The translations under genes and the position numbers were made by a program. The notes under the pieces were generated by a model, which did not search any database, was not told where the DNA came from, and was given only the letters and a program-made list of their open reading frames with translations. Below are positions 10,022 to 21,941 of a stretch of 64,000 nt of DNA, in pieces (positions within the stretch are counted from its first letter, which is position 1; every line of letters begins with the position of its first letter). The stretch lies in assembly GCF_020283565.1 (NCBI RefSeq), contig NC_060060.1, positions 20,832,001 through 20,896,000 of the forward strand. Direction: 5' to 3'. The DNA is from Trifolium pratense (taxonomy: Eukaryota > Streptophyta > Magnoliopsida > Fabales > Fabaceae).

Positions 10022-13000
10022 ACCTCCAACCTCGCTTCTTCTTCATCTCTCTAACCGTTTCTCTTCATCTTCCTTTTCCTCATCCACCGCCGCCACCATG
10101 GTGGTTGCTCATCCCAAAGACGACGCATACCTATCCGCCACAATCCCGAAACGAATCCAATTATTCGAGTCGATTCAAGCCGAACAACAGACTCGCCGCT
10201 TATCACTGTCACCGGATCCGATTAAGGTCACACTTCCCGACGGAACTGTGAAAGAAGCAAAGAAGTGGCAAACAACTCCGTTTGATATAGCTCGTGAAAT
10301 TTCTAAGAATTTAGCTAATAATGCTCTTATTGCTAAGGTTAATGATGTACTTTGGGATATGAATCGTCCTCTTGAAGAGGATTCTAAGCTTCAGATCTTT
10401 AAGTTTGAAGATGATGAAGGTCGTGATACTTTTTGGCATTCTAGTGCTCATATTCTTGGACAGGTTTGTTCAACATTCGTGTTTCAATCGTTTTTAATTT
10501 CTATTGAATTTGGATTATTGATATTGATAATGATAATTATGATAATGATGACGATGATGTTTTTTTGTGTGTGTAGTCTCTCGAGACTGAGTATGGATGC
10601 AAGCTTTGCATTGGACCTTGCACTACAAGAGGAGAGGTTTGTGCCTTATTTGTTGTTTTTTTTTTTTGTGTATGCCTGTGTGTTTGGTGCGGTGGTGAGA
10701 AAAATTGATTTTGAGTGAACTGATTCTGACTAAAATTGAGTTAGTTGAATGTAAAGTGATTTATTTTTTAGATACATTCATGTAAAAGTGAGTTCAACAA
10801 TAAATTATTTTAGTGTAAAAATCAATTCTAGAATCAGAAACTACAATTTCTAGCTTAAGTAAAATCACTACAATTTCTAGCTTAGGTAAAATCAATCTTG
10901 GTGGCAAAATGAATTACTCCCTCCGGTCCTATATATAAGAAAAAATTTACTTTTTAGATTCATCTTAGAATTAATGTATCTAGACAATTATAGTCTAGAT
11001 ACATCAATTTTACAAGGAATACATCAATTTTACAATGAATCTAAAAAGTAAATTTTTTCTTATATATAGGACTAGTTGGAGTATATTTTAGAGAAACCAT
11101 ATATGTCAAAATCAATTCTACACTTCTAGAATCAAGTTTGCCCCCCTAGAAATGGAACCAAACTTACACTTCATTGTTTTTGTTGATGTTTTTGTATGAG
11201 AGGTTCATGGAATGAGAAATTGACGATGTTGTTGTTTAGGGATTCTATTATGATGCATTTTATGGGGAATTGAGTCTGAATGAGGATCACTTTAAACAAA
11301 TTAAAGATGGAGCATTGAAGGCTGTTAAGGTATTATTTCTCATCTTTATCCTCTATTACTTGTGTTCTGTTGAATTATCTTATTCATGTTTAATGTTTAG
11401 TCTCTGTAGCTACTAGTTTACTATTTGGATTGTTTCTGGTTATATTGTGATTAATGATACATATTTAAATATTTTTTTCCTTCTGTCTATGTTCCTTTAT
11501 CCTCGAAGCCTGGAGTTTTAGTTTGATGGAAGAAACTTGAACGAATTATTAAGTTGTCTTTGGAATTTCAGTGTCTTTGCATATCTTTCTTAATCTTGAA
11601 GTCTGTTTTCATCTCTAAAATATGGGTACTCGCTAGGGCTGGAAAAGAGTTGAGCTGAGTCTAACTTGAATCAGCTTGATTTGACTAAATAAGAATTGTA
11701 TCAACTCGAAATTCGACTCGAGTTCGTCACAAACTTTTTTCCCGCTTGAATTCGACTCAATTCAAGCTCACGAACAACTTGCTCTGGCTCGATAGGTTCA
11801 ATTCAATAGCATAAATCAAATGAACCAAAATACAATAAAAAGGACTACATTTATTTCTTCAACATGAATCTCAAATATAAATAAAAAAACTAAGGGTCAT
11901 ATAATTCACACTAGGCCCAATGATCAATTTTCATAGATTACAAAATTTCTCATTACTTTTGGATGAATCTTATATTTGGTGGTGTACCCTTTTATATATG
12001 AGATATATGAGAAAAGGAGAGTGTAAGAGAGTATTTTTTCAATGTGGGACTTCAATAGTAAAAATTGGTGAACTCTTTGTATCACCACCATTGCCAATCT
12101 CATTTAATCACACTGGGAAATTGATCCACAAGAAAGCCAAAACCAGCTTCCGGTAAAAAACAACCCAAGAACACCGTCCTCCACCTTGTGTCGTCCCTCC
12201 ATAACTTTCTAACCTTCTAAAGAAAAGAAAAACCTTTTGTTTCTTAATTGCTAGAGATTGGCAGCTGGAAGAACTATATTTTTTCTATGTGAGGAATAAA
12301 TTTTGTTCACTGTATAATATGTGGTCATAGATTTGATTGTCTTTCTCGTTCTTGAGCAGTATCCATTTTTGTGGGTTTGTGCTATCAAGAGATCTGTGCT
12401 AATAGGAACTAAAGTGATTTAGAGAGAAAATTAGGAGATTGTAATATTGTGCAATCAACAAATATATCAGATATTCTAAAGTGAGATTGTCTTTAAATAA
12501 AAAAAAAACACGGATATTCTAAAGTGAGTCTGTCTTTAAATGAGCAAGATATTTTGATATCCCCCCTTTAATCTAGAAATTTTGATCCAGTTGTTATTTC
12601 CATTTTTTTTATCTCCCAACTTGTGTTTTCAAAATTATGAACTCAGATTTCATGGTTGTTAATGCTTATTCTTACTATGAATATATTTTTATTTTTATGT
12701 TAGTAAATAAATGTGATGGATGATAAATGTTATTTTTGCAGGATAAACAACCCTTTGAGCGCATTGAAGTGACACGTGATCAGGCACTTGAGATATTTTC
12801 TGATAATAAATTTAAGGCAAGTACACTCACTTGTTTCTGACATTAGTTTTCTTATCTTTTGTACTATGTAATCATATTTATATGAACTATACTCCCTATT
12901 TTCGTTCACCTATAATTAATGATATGACGATTTCCTGCCCTGCTGTATGGCAATTGTTATCAGGTTGAAATTATCAATGATTTGCCCGCTGACAAGACTA

Positions 13001-16000
13001 TAACAGTGTACAGATGTGGACCCCTCATTGATTTGTGTCGAGGACCACATATTCCTAATACATCCTTTGTCAAAGCAATTGAATGTTTGAAGGTATGTGT
13101 TTGTTCTGTCTTATGGAAACATTTTGCATCCGAGTTTACTTTTTTATCCAATCATATCAATGTAAACACTTTGGTTTTGCAATTCCAGGCTTCGTCAGCA
13201 TATTGGAGGGGGGACAAAGATAGAGAAAGTTTACAAAGAGTTTATGGCATATCTTTTCCTGATCAGAAGAGATTAACGGTGCGGTGATTTCAATTTATAC
13301 ATTATATTTTTCTAGTATATTAGATGCGATGGACTGAGTGTTTAGTTGAATTACCTTTGAAGAATAAGGAAGTACCGAATAGTAGATAACAGTGTACTAT
13401 ATAATTTATCAGTGCCTTAAGTCCTTTGCCCCATGTTACTGTTGTATTTTCAAAATAATGTTTGGATTGTGCTGCTATATGTACTATGCTTATATATTGC
13501 CATATTCAATCATATCAAGTGTACCACTTTTGGATTTGATATATCATATATGCCATTTTCTGAGTAACTTCGTTTCCAGGTCATAGGCTATTTGAGCTAT
13601 CTATTGTGTAAGTGATCGATTTTCTAGGTATCTAGTATTCACCATTTTTTTAATCTAGAGCAGTCCATTTTAACTGCTCCTCTAGATATTCCAGCCAGTC
13701 ATCATACTGGCCACACTGGAAATCCATTGGTGAACTGGCCAAATTGAGGGACTCCTCGTGGTTTGGGCAATTCAACCATTTCAAGGCTTCTTTATTTGAT
13801 GTTTTTAATGTTATCAAATATTAAGCCCGAAATCGGCTCTGCATGCATGTATGAGCACATGGAAGCAAATCAATGACACACTTTACATTTATTTTACTGT
13901 ATACGTTTATGTATGTATATTATTATCCTGTGTACTATATCTATAGGACGCTATAGATTGGTTTTCACTTGCTTTCATTAGAAAAGACAAATACTTTTTT
14001 TTTATGGCTTCCATGTATGTACAAAATAAATTTTATTTAATTTCATATTCATTATGCATTTTTTGTAATATCTTTATGCAAAAGTTTGGTAAATAATATA
14101 TGTATATGTACCGTGGTTTTGTCACTTTTTGAGAATATTCATTATAGTCTGAACTTTGTGTTTTTAATACTGATAGTACCATTATTTGGTTAAGTAATGT
14201 GATGCTCCATTAGCTTCTGGGTGAAAACAATTTCTTTATTGTATTATTGAATTTTTGCGGTCTAGTAAGATTGTGGCCATGCCCATATGGTGTATTTATG
14301 ATTTTATGATTTGATTACTTTCCTTTCCTTTTCTGTACTTATTTCAGGAATATTTGAATCGGCTTGCAGAGGCTAAAAAGTATGATCACAGGATCGTGGG
14401 GGTGAAACAGGAGCTTATTTATCATCACGAGTGGAGGTATAGTGAGTCCATTATTGTCTGATTGGAGAAATTAGTAAGCTTGTTTTCTTACTGCTGTCTC
14501 TTGATCTGTCCTGTTTATGTTAGCCCGGGAAGCTGGTTTTTTCTTCCACACGGTGCTAGGATCTACAACAAACTCATGAACTTCATTCGAGACCAGTACA
14601 GAGACAGGGGCTATCAAGAGGTAAAGTTTGGTATAAAAATTTCTTGATATGACTAAAAGCAATCGTTTGCAAGTACTTAGTATAACATACATGTACTCAT
14701 CAGGTTATATCACCGAACGTCTTTAACATAGAGCTGTGGAATACATCTGGTCATGCGGAAAAGTATAAAGATGACATGTTTGTCCTAGAGGTATATTATT
14801 TTTGTTTGCATGTATTTTTCTGGAAGAGTAAGTGTTGGATGCATGGATGTAATGTCTTTTTACCTTCCTAGATGAATACTATTTTTGGTCAAGTAGTTTA
14901 TTGCTCTTGTACTAGTTACTTATACAAATCTTATTGCTCTTGTACTAGTTACTTATACGAATCTGTTTGTGGAAAGAGAGCCGAGTGCCTTTTTTTTCTG
15001 CCATTTTTGGAATTAGGAGCTAGTTGCTTTGATAGGGGGTTTATTCCCCTGGGTGTGTTGCATTTTTGATGCTTTGATCAAGGACAACTCCTTCTGTTAG
15101 AGGGGGATTGGTAGAACTAAGAACAGAGAAAATTGGAACAATTGTTTTTAGTATTATTGCTAAATTGTTTTTGGTAGATCTCACACACACACAAAATCAT
15201 TATATTGGAATATTGTAACTAACTGTTGAGGTGGCAGCAGCTCCTGTCACTCTGCAGTACCCCTGACTATCTCTCCTATCTCTTTTTTCTTACATCCATA
15301 GACTCTCCAAACATTGGGCCTATTTTGATTAAGGCCCACAAGGACAATTCCATCAGATCCAACAACAGAGTCTTTGTTTAGCATCCAATCGGGGATCTTC
15401 TCTTTTAATTAGTAAATAATAATTTACAGTTCCATTGTCATTTTGAATCTACCAGTTTGTGTGCGTAACTGTAAATATGTCTGGACTTAGTATATGCCCT
15501 CTGTGCTAAAAGTATTTCAGCTGGTTGGTTCTTTAGTTTTAATTTCTTTCATTTTTTCCTTATCTTTTCACTGTTTTGGCCTGCCTCGTAAATCTTGTGC
15601 ATCTATTTGTAGATTATTTTTTTATTTATGTTTTAATAGCGAATTGGAGAAGTATTAATTTGATATATTTTTTTAAGAAGACATCTCCAACTACAAAACT
15701 TTCAAATTAGCTTTTTTTATTTATTTATTTATTTTTTTTATTTTTTTTATTTTGATATGTCTAACCACATTATATTTTGTGTGTTTTAGATTGACAAACA
15801 AGAGTTTGGATTGAAACCAATGAATTGCCCAGGACACTGCTTGATGTTTAAACACAGGGTTCGATCATATAGAGGTAATTTTGATTTGCATAGACATATG
15901 TCTTCAAATGGCATCTTTTGTTTCCGTACTCGGGGTGGCTGAGCTACTTCAGAATTTACTGTTGAAATCAGGATAGTGCACTTGTTTGAACTTCTTGGTT

Positions 16001-19000
16001 AATGGATTGGCAGTTAATTGAATTTGCCTAAATTGAGAAATACTTGTCCAGTGTTATCTTATAAGTTATATGGCCTCATCTTTCCTCTTACTTACATACA
16101 TATTCACATATAGCTCAGGGAGGTGGTTTATGAATAATCTGTATTTTTTCCACAAAATCATTTTGGCATATAGAGCAAGAATTTTTCAATCAACTATGTC
16201 CCAAAATTGACTGGGGTGGATGAGTTAGGGAGTGGAGTGATAAGGGGGTCAGAGGTTCGATTCTCACCCGCAGCAAAAACTAACAATACTAATTACTAAC
16301 ACTAACATTGGCTGTTTCAAAAAAACTATGTCCCAAAATTGACTGGAAGTGGCTAAAAATTATAACTTGGGTAAGACGGGAGGTAGCGATAATTTAGTTT
16401 CCATTTTGTGGGTGTATAGTTTGAATAAATTTCGGTTGAGCTGGTATTTTCATATGAAATATTACCTCACAACACTGTTAATGGTTTGCAGAACTTCCTC
16501 TTCGTTTCGCTGATTTTGGGGTCTTGCATCGAAATGAGGCCAGTGGTGCCCTGAGTGGATTAACACGAGTTAGGAGATTTCAGCAGGTAAACCTTTATCT
16601 GTATTATATATACTGATAGATAATTAAATAAAAGTTTTGGTGGAACTGTGGAAGGGATCTGGTTTCTTTGTTTTATCTTGGTTACATTTATAATTGGCTT
16701 CGAATGTATGCCCCGTAATAGATGGTGTTGGTTTAAAAACGAAACATCAATGTAGAGTCCCTAAATGTTTTGAAGCTGAAAAATGGTTGAGCAATTTCAA
16801 AACGGCTTCCCAGGCTTGGAATGCCCAGCATGCAGATCCTCAACATTGGTGGTGGCTTTTGGTTTTGGCCTTGATCCCTTGATTGCATCATATTTGCCTT
16901 TGCCACCGTCACATGCACACTGCTCAGTCAGTCAGTTGCAATTCAAAACCTGAGAATTCCATTTACAGTGACCCCAAAACTAGACCTTCCACTGTGTTTT
17001 GATCCACTTGTGATTCCTTAGATGCGTCTCTTAGTGATAACCATCCCCATGTACTGCAAGTGAATGATTGGCTTGCGGTCCCAAAATTGTGTGCTTAACA
17101 CATCTTCTATGTGAGGTTTGGAGTTGTGAATAGAAGGTGGGGGAAATGTGTGCATAGGACTGGGGATTTAATTTGAAGAGGAGTAATTGCAAGAAATCAA
17201 ATTATTGCTCAGGGGAGTTTATCGTTAATTAAATCAAATGGTGGGTATTGATACGAAGACATGTAAATCGCCTAGGAGATGTTTCACCTTAATTGCTACC
17301 ACATTTTCAAATAATGTCAGTTTTTGTTTGTTTATTAAACCAGGGATCACATTCATCTGGAGAAATACTTATATGGGCACAAGCCCAAATAAATTATAGT
17401 GATATTAATTGGTGCAGAAACAATGCTAGAAGATGTCTTGGAAATATTTAGTTGTTTAAACAAATTGGGGAGTATGGATTTTGGTGTTGAAAATTACACA
17501 CACACACACACATATATACATTACAATAGTTTGCTCATCTAACACCGAGGTTAAGCCACTAGGTTTGGTCTAGTGGTGAGGGATTTGGGTAGTATGTTAG
17601 AGGTCCTCCATTGTAAACCAAAAAAACCTAACACCAAGGTTGTATTTATAGTGTGAATGCGAGTTTTAAATTTTTATTTTTTATGAAACAACAAATGTTA
17701 GTATTGCTAGTTTTATGCTTGGGTGTAGATCGAACCCCTGACCTCCTTATCACTCCAATTCTTAACTCCTCAACACCTACCACAATGTGAGTTTTTTTTT
17801 TTTTGGATAGACGTGTCAATGTGAGTTATAGTGTATATAAATTATTAATTATTTTTCAAGGTAATATTTTTAAATACTTGCAACAGGATGGACTTTGCAA
17901 GCGTCTTCATTATTTCCTCTTCTTTAAATTCTGTTTCTATACTATTCGAAGTTATGTATTATTTATGTCCTTTGCTTTTTCTGTTGGACAGGATGATGCA
18001 CACATTTTCTGCATGGAGTCCCAGGTGTGTTGAATGTAAAATGTAAATTTATGCAACATAAATCTTTGCTGAAGCTGAAATTATTGGTTCAATTCATTTT
18101 ACAGGTAAAAGATGAAGTCAGAAATGCCTTGAACTTCATCGATTATGTCTATCAAATATTTGGGTTCACATATGAATTGAAACTTTCAACGGTATGCATT
18201 TTCTCTTTATTATTCTCAAATGTTTCGTTTCATATATTAACTGAAAATTTCATTGGTATGCATTTGCTCTTTATTGTTCTCAATGCCCATCACGTAGCAC
18301 TGATGCTCGTATTATCTTGGAAATGCGCTGACACGTTCATATAAAGAAGGAAATTAATTTTTCCTTCCTTATCTTGGCTTCCAGCAAAGGGAAAAGAGTT
18401 TTGGCCAATCTGTGCTTGTATTGCTCTTTCAAGGACCCTAATTTTACCTTAGGCAGGAAATGTGCGTGAGGAAAAGGTAGTAATAGAGAAATAAGAGACG
18501 TTTGTTATATAGGGAATTGTAAGCAAATAGTTTCGGGTCTAGAGATCATTCACGCTTGGGAGCTTTTGCTCATGTTATTTTTTCCTCCTTTGATCAATAA
18601 TACAAATTTGTATATTTGCCAATAGTGATTGCTATCAATTAATGCTTTTATTGAAAGTGTATGCACACAAGGATTCCCTCACAGCATTTTGGCCTTTAAA
18701 AAAAAAAGGATTCCCTCACAGCAATCGAGAACAATTAAATTCAAAGGGTTGGAGTTGGAGGGCTATCACATTCTATGTTTGGTTGATAGTTAGTCATGTC
18801 ACAACTTTATTGCAAGGGAGTCTGTGGATTCTTTGTGATCGAATGTTATTGACAGTCAGACTTGAGAAGTAAATTTGGGAAATGGAAGCAGGCGCAAATC
18901 CCAAAGCTTTTGTCTGGCTTTCAATTTAAAGATTCGGTGCAATGTTGGCTGAAGACCACAGCCAAATTGCTAGTTTTGCTGCTGCTTGTGGGATTGTGAG

Positions 19001-21941
19001 TTCGTCGTAGGTGGATTTTCACAATCCCCAATTTGGTTTTGCTGCAACCCTCTGGCCCCTAAACCACTTTAGGTTTTCACTTAAAACTCCAAGATTAGCT
19101 AAGGCCCTAATTTCACTTTGAGAGCAATTGCTATACTAAATTTGTTTTGGGGGTATTCATTTGTTTTGGGGATATTGATCATTATATCTGAGCTGCTAGC
19201 TTGCTGATAGTAATTGCTATACTATATTTAATTTAATGACTCGGTTATTTTCTTCTTGTTTGTGTTAAATATTTGAGTAGAAGCCAGAGAATGCCCTTGG
19301 TGATGATGCAACATGGGAGAGGGCTGAAAATGCTCTTAAGGAAGCTTTGGACGAGTTTGGCAAACCTTGGCAGGTATTCTAGATGGCTTTTAATATCTGC
19401 TATAAGATGTTATTTCAAATCTGTGGTTGTATTTCTAGTTATATCTAATTCAGTTTGGGCATCTAAAAGTGGGGTATGCTTATCATGTTTTGAATTTAGT
19501 TATAGATTTACTTGATGCCATTTTATTTCCTTATACTCACATCATTTTTATGCGTCTCTATTTTATTATTTTCTATGGAATGTAATATTTGTTGGCTTCA
19601 ATTGTGTGCTTATATTCTGAGTAAAATTCTACAGTTGAATGAAGGGGATGGTGCATTTTATGGACCAAAGATAGACATTAGTGTTTCTGATGCATTGAGT
19701 AGGAAATTCCAGTGTGCAACTCTACAGGTTCACAATGTTTCACTTGACTTTCATTCACACCATTCAGTTGATTTTTTTTACTGATAATTGGATAAACTGG
19801 ATACTTGCAGCTTGACTTCCAGCTCCCTGATCGTTTTAAGCTGGAATTCTCAGCTGAGGATGAAGCCAAAATTGAGAGACCTGTTATGATACACAGAGCC
19901 ATTCTAGGATCTGTTGAACGCATGTTTGCTATACTTTTAGAGCACTACAAGGGTAAATGGCCATTCTGGCTCAGTCCTCGTCAAGCAATTTTGTGCCCTG
20001 TGTCTGAGAAATCACAGGCTTATGCGCTTCAGGTACATAGCTCTGAGTGCTGGCTTTGTCCTGTAGTATACTTGTCCAATTCGTAACAGTTAATTTGTGG
20101 GTGGGGTTGATCTGTACTCCATATCATTGGATAACACTTTTAAACTCCTTTGAGGGTGCATTTTTTGTCATCCTATGTCATTTTTCATGCTTTTCAAATT
20201 GCACTCTATTACTCCACGTAGCAGATGCAATTGCTTAGGTTGTTGGTTGTTTGCATCATAAAATCGTTGTACCAGTTTGTATATTTTAGATCTGCTCATG
20301 CATTTGTATTTGAACTTTTTCTGTGGTTCCTCATGAAGCTTGGACAATTTATCTTGAATAGTTCTATTAGCTTTTGATATTGTTATAATTCTTTTTTTGT
20401 TGGACACTTGTAAATATTTTGATGTGAAAAGCAAGGTGCTGATCAGTTTTGTAACATATTTGTATGCTGCAATTTTCTAGGTACGGGATCAGATCCACCA
20501 AGCAGGGTATTACGTAGATGCTGATACAACTGATAGGAAGATTCAGAAGAAGGTATCACATACGTTTATAAATTATAACCAATATATTTTTATTTTGAAC
20601 TTCATGCCATTCATTCACATGAAAATAGTGCTGTCATGGTTTTGATCTACTGCTTGTTTAAAATATCATAGTTAATTACATTTGAATAATTGAGAAACCT
20701 AGTTCTCTTAATGATCATACAGTAAGTGGTGTTTTGGCTCTGATTGCAGAAGTGAACTTTATATTAAGTTGTGTTTTTCCCTTTGCCTATTTGGCCACCT
20801 CAGTGCATTTACTATTGTTATTTACATCTTATTCATGCGGTGCAGCATTTGTTTTTGGTCATGCAGTTTCATCTCTATTTTGAGTTCGGTCATTCAAGTG
20901 CCAATTTAAAAGTTTTATTTTGCGTAGTATGGTTTTTTATTATCAGTAATCTAAGGGTGAAATAAAAATTGCATTCACAAAAAGCTGTGCATTCTGTAGG
21001 TACGAGAAGCTCAGTTAGCACAGTACAACTACATCTTGGTTGTTGGAGAAGAGGAAGCTAATACCGGACAGGTTCTTCCTATTTCCACTATCTAGCTAAT
21101 AAATATAAATTGGTTTCAATTTTAACTCTGCTAATTTTGTTCCCAAAAACTCCAATCAACCACTACCCCTTTCTTGCTATAATAACATGCCTTAAAATTT
21201 ATGTTTGCCTGAGACCAGTTAATCACAATTTTTAACGAACCTTTCAAACACTGCCTATTTAAATAGAATTCGTGAGAAGTGTAGAAAGGAACAAGTTTGC
21301 TTGCACCTGTGTGTTTGTGTAGATTGAGCGCAAATAGGTGTATTTATTTGTATGAATATTGCGAATAGCTCGCTGACGTACTTCATTGCATATGGCATTA
21401 TTTCATTATGTCATGTGCAAAGCTTAGAGTTTAACATCACTCAAATTAAAAATCTGAAATAGAGTATTAGATTAAAGGAAGACTATATATCCTTGACCTT
21501 GTTTCCAAGCAAAGCTTAGGCTAATCATTTTAGTTCGCTTAAATATTTTTTCAGTTCAGGCTTGTTAAAATTGAAAGAGCCTGAGCATGTTAATGCTTGG
21601 CAGAACTTAGAACCTGAATTTGATGTAAGGACTGGACTCAAATGATTATCCAAATCATTATCTTTAGAGGTGGCAGTGGTTTCTGATCTGTTTGAAGAAG
21701 TTAACTACATTACTTGAACTATTATATTAATAGACATGCATTTCAAATCTTTTGGAGCCATTTTTTTTCCATTTAATATCGTGGCTGACTTCTGGCGAGT
21801 CTTTTTACTTCTGGTTGGAAGCTAAGAGTTGTTTCATTGTTCCAGGTGAGTGTACGAGTCAGGGACAAGGCAGACCATAGCGTTATGAATATTGAGAATT
21901 TGCTCAAACACTTCAAAGACGAGGTTGCAGCTTTCCACTGA
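9990..21941 (+). CDS. Threonyl-tRNA synthetase, probably dual mitochondrial/cytosolic, 19 coding exons
   Basis: Class II synthetase that charges tRNA-Thr. Exons: 9990-10463, 10577-10636, 11240-11329, 12742-12816, 12964-13092, 13189-13278, 14348-14436, 14524-14620, 14704-14790, 15790-15874, 16492-16586, 17992-18024, 18105-18191, 19281-19373, 19635-19727, 19811-20032, 20481-20552, 21000-21071, 21846-21941. They join in frame into 712 residues, close to the ~709 recalled for the Arabidopsis protein. Residues 1-36 are Arg/Ser-rich and lack acidic residues, like a targeting peptide. M37 has a strong start context. The TGS domain is about 72-138. The editing domain has HSSAH (H150, H154) and C258/H262. 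The catalytic core has zinc ligands C410, H461 and H587, motif 2 around R439-E441 and motif 3 GSVERM (592-597). The anticodon-binding domain is about 605-712. Introns obey GT-AG except intron 4 (GC-AG). Confidence 0.95.
10098..10100 (+). promoter_or_regulatory. Second in-frame ATG (M37) in strong initiation context
   Basis: The sequence GCCGCCACCATGG gives a textbook strong context, while the ATG at 9990 sits in a weak one (CGCTATGCTATGC). Starting here would remove the 36-residue basic/Ser-rich leader and give a 676-residue protein suited to the cytosol. Inference: one gene supplies two compartments by leaky scanning. Confidence 0.65.
10917..11081. mobile_element. Stowaway-type MITE in ThrRS intron 2
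   Basis: A 165-bp element flanked by TA (10915-10916, 11082-11083). The left end begins CTCCCTCCGGTCCTATATAT and the right end is its inverse, ATATATAGGACTAGTTGGAG. The arms extend inwards through AAGAAAAAATTTACTTTTT, so almost the whole element folds into a hairpin. These ends and TA target are typical of Tc1/mariner-derived MITEs. Confidence 0.85.
12817..12963 (+). other. Probable GC-AG intron (ThrRS intron 4)
   Basis: The exon before it ends AAATTTAAG and is followed by GCAAGT. The acceptor is TATCAG at 12958-12963. Reading across gives [13 protein letters not shown] in frame, which suits the family. The AG|GCAAGT donor is exactly the strong form that GC donors usually take. No in-frame GT donor that keeps the protein intact was seen nearby. 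Confidence 0.85.
14898..14963. repeat. 33-bp tandem duplication in ThrRS intron 9
   Basis: TTATTGCTCTTGTACTAGTT followed by ACTTATAC(A/G)AATC occurs twice in direct succession, starting at 14898 and 14931, with one base difference. Confidence 0.9.
16215..16323 (+). mobile_element. Short SINE with 23-bp target duplications (ThrRS intron 10)
   Basis: About 109 bp flanked by identical 23-bp copies (16192-16214 and 16324-16346) that begin AACTATGTCCC and end AAAATTGACTGG. The insert begins GGTGGATGAGTTAGG, has a B-box-like GAGGTTCGATTCTC (about 16251), and ends in TTTCAAAAA. Long target duplications plus a B box and an A-tail identify a pol III-type retroposon. Confidence 0.9.
17553..17626 (+). 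mobile_element. Short SINE-like insertion (ThrRS intron 11)
   Basis: Flanked by near-identical 15-bp repeats, TCTAACACCGAGGTT (17538-17552) and CCTAACACCAAGGTT (17627-17641). The insert contains GGTCTAGTGGTGAGGGATT, which resembles an A box, and ends in AACCAAAAAAA. The B box is degenerate. Confidence 0.65.
17682..17785 (-). mobile_element. SINE of the same family as 16215-16323, reversed
   Basis: On the minus strand it reads GTTGAGGAGTTAAGAATTGG, then GGAGTGATAAGGAGGTCAGG, then the B-box-like GGGTTCGATCTACACCC, then AACTAGCAATACTAACA. This parallels the insert at 16215-16323 motif by motif. Flanking duplications were not clear. Confidence 0.7.
18669..18723 (+). mobile_element. 19-bp insert with poly(A) between 18-bp direct repeats (ThrRS intron 13)
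   Basis: The 18-mer AAGGATTCCCTCACAGCA occurs at 18669-18686 and 18706-18723. Between them is only TTTTGGCCTTTAAAAAAAA. Such a structure fits a strongly 5'-truncated retroposition event. A simple local duplication is the alternative. Confidence 0.6.

Noticed and set aside
10464..10718. Read-through of ThrRS exon 1 to a stop at 10718
   Set aside because: The frame passes a GT donor at 10464, and the true next exon ([15 protein letters not shown]) starts at 10577.
15090..15360. Possible small LTR between TGTTAGAGGGGG and CCAACAACAG in ThrRS intron 9
   Set aside because: No target duplication, primer site or second copy was found. Only the end motifs are suggestive.
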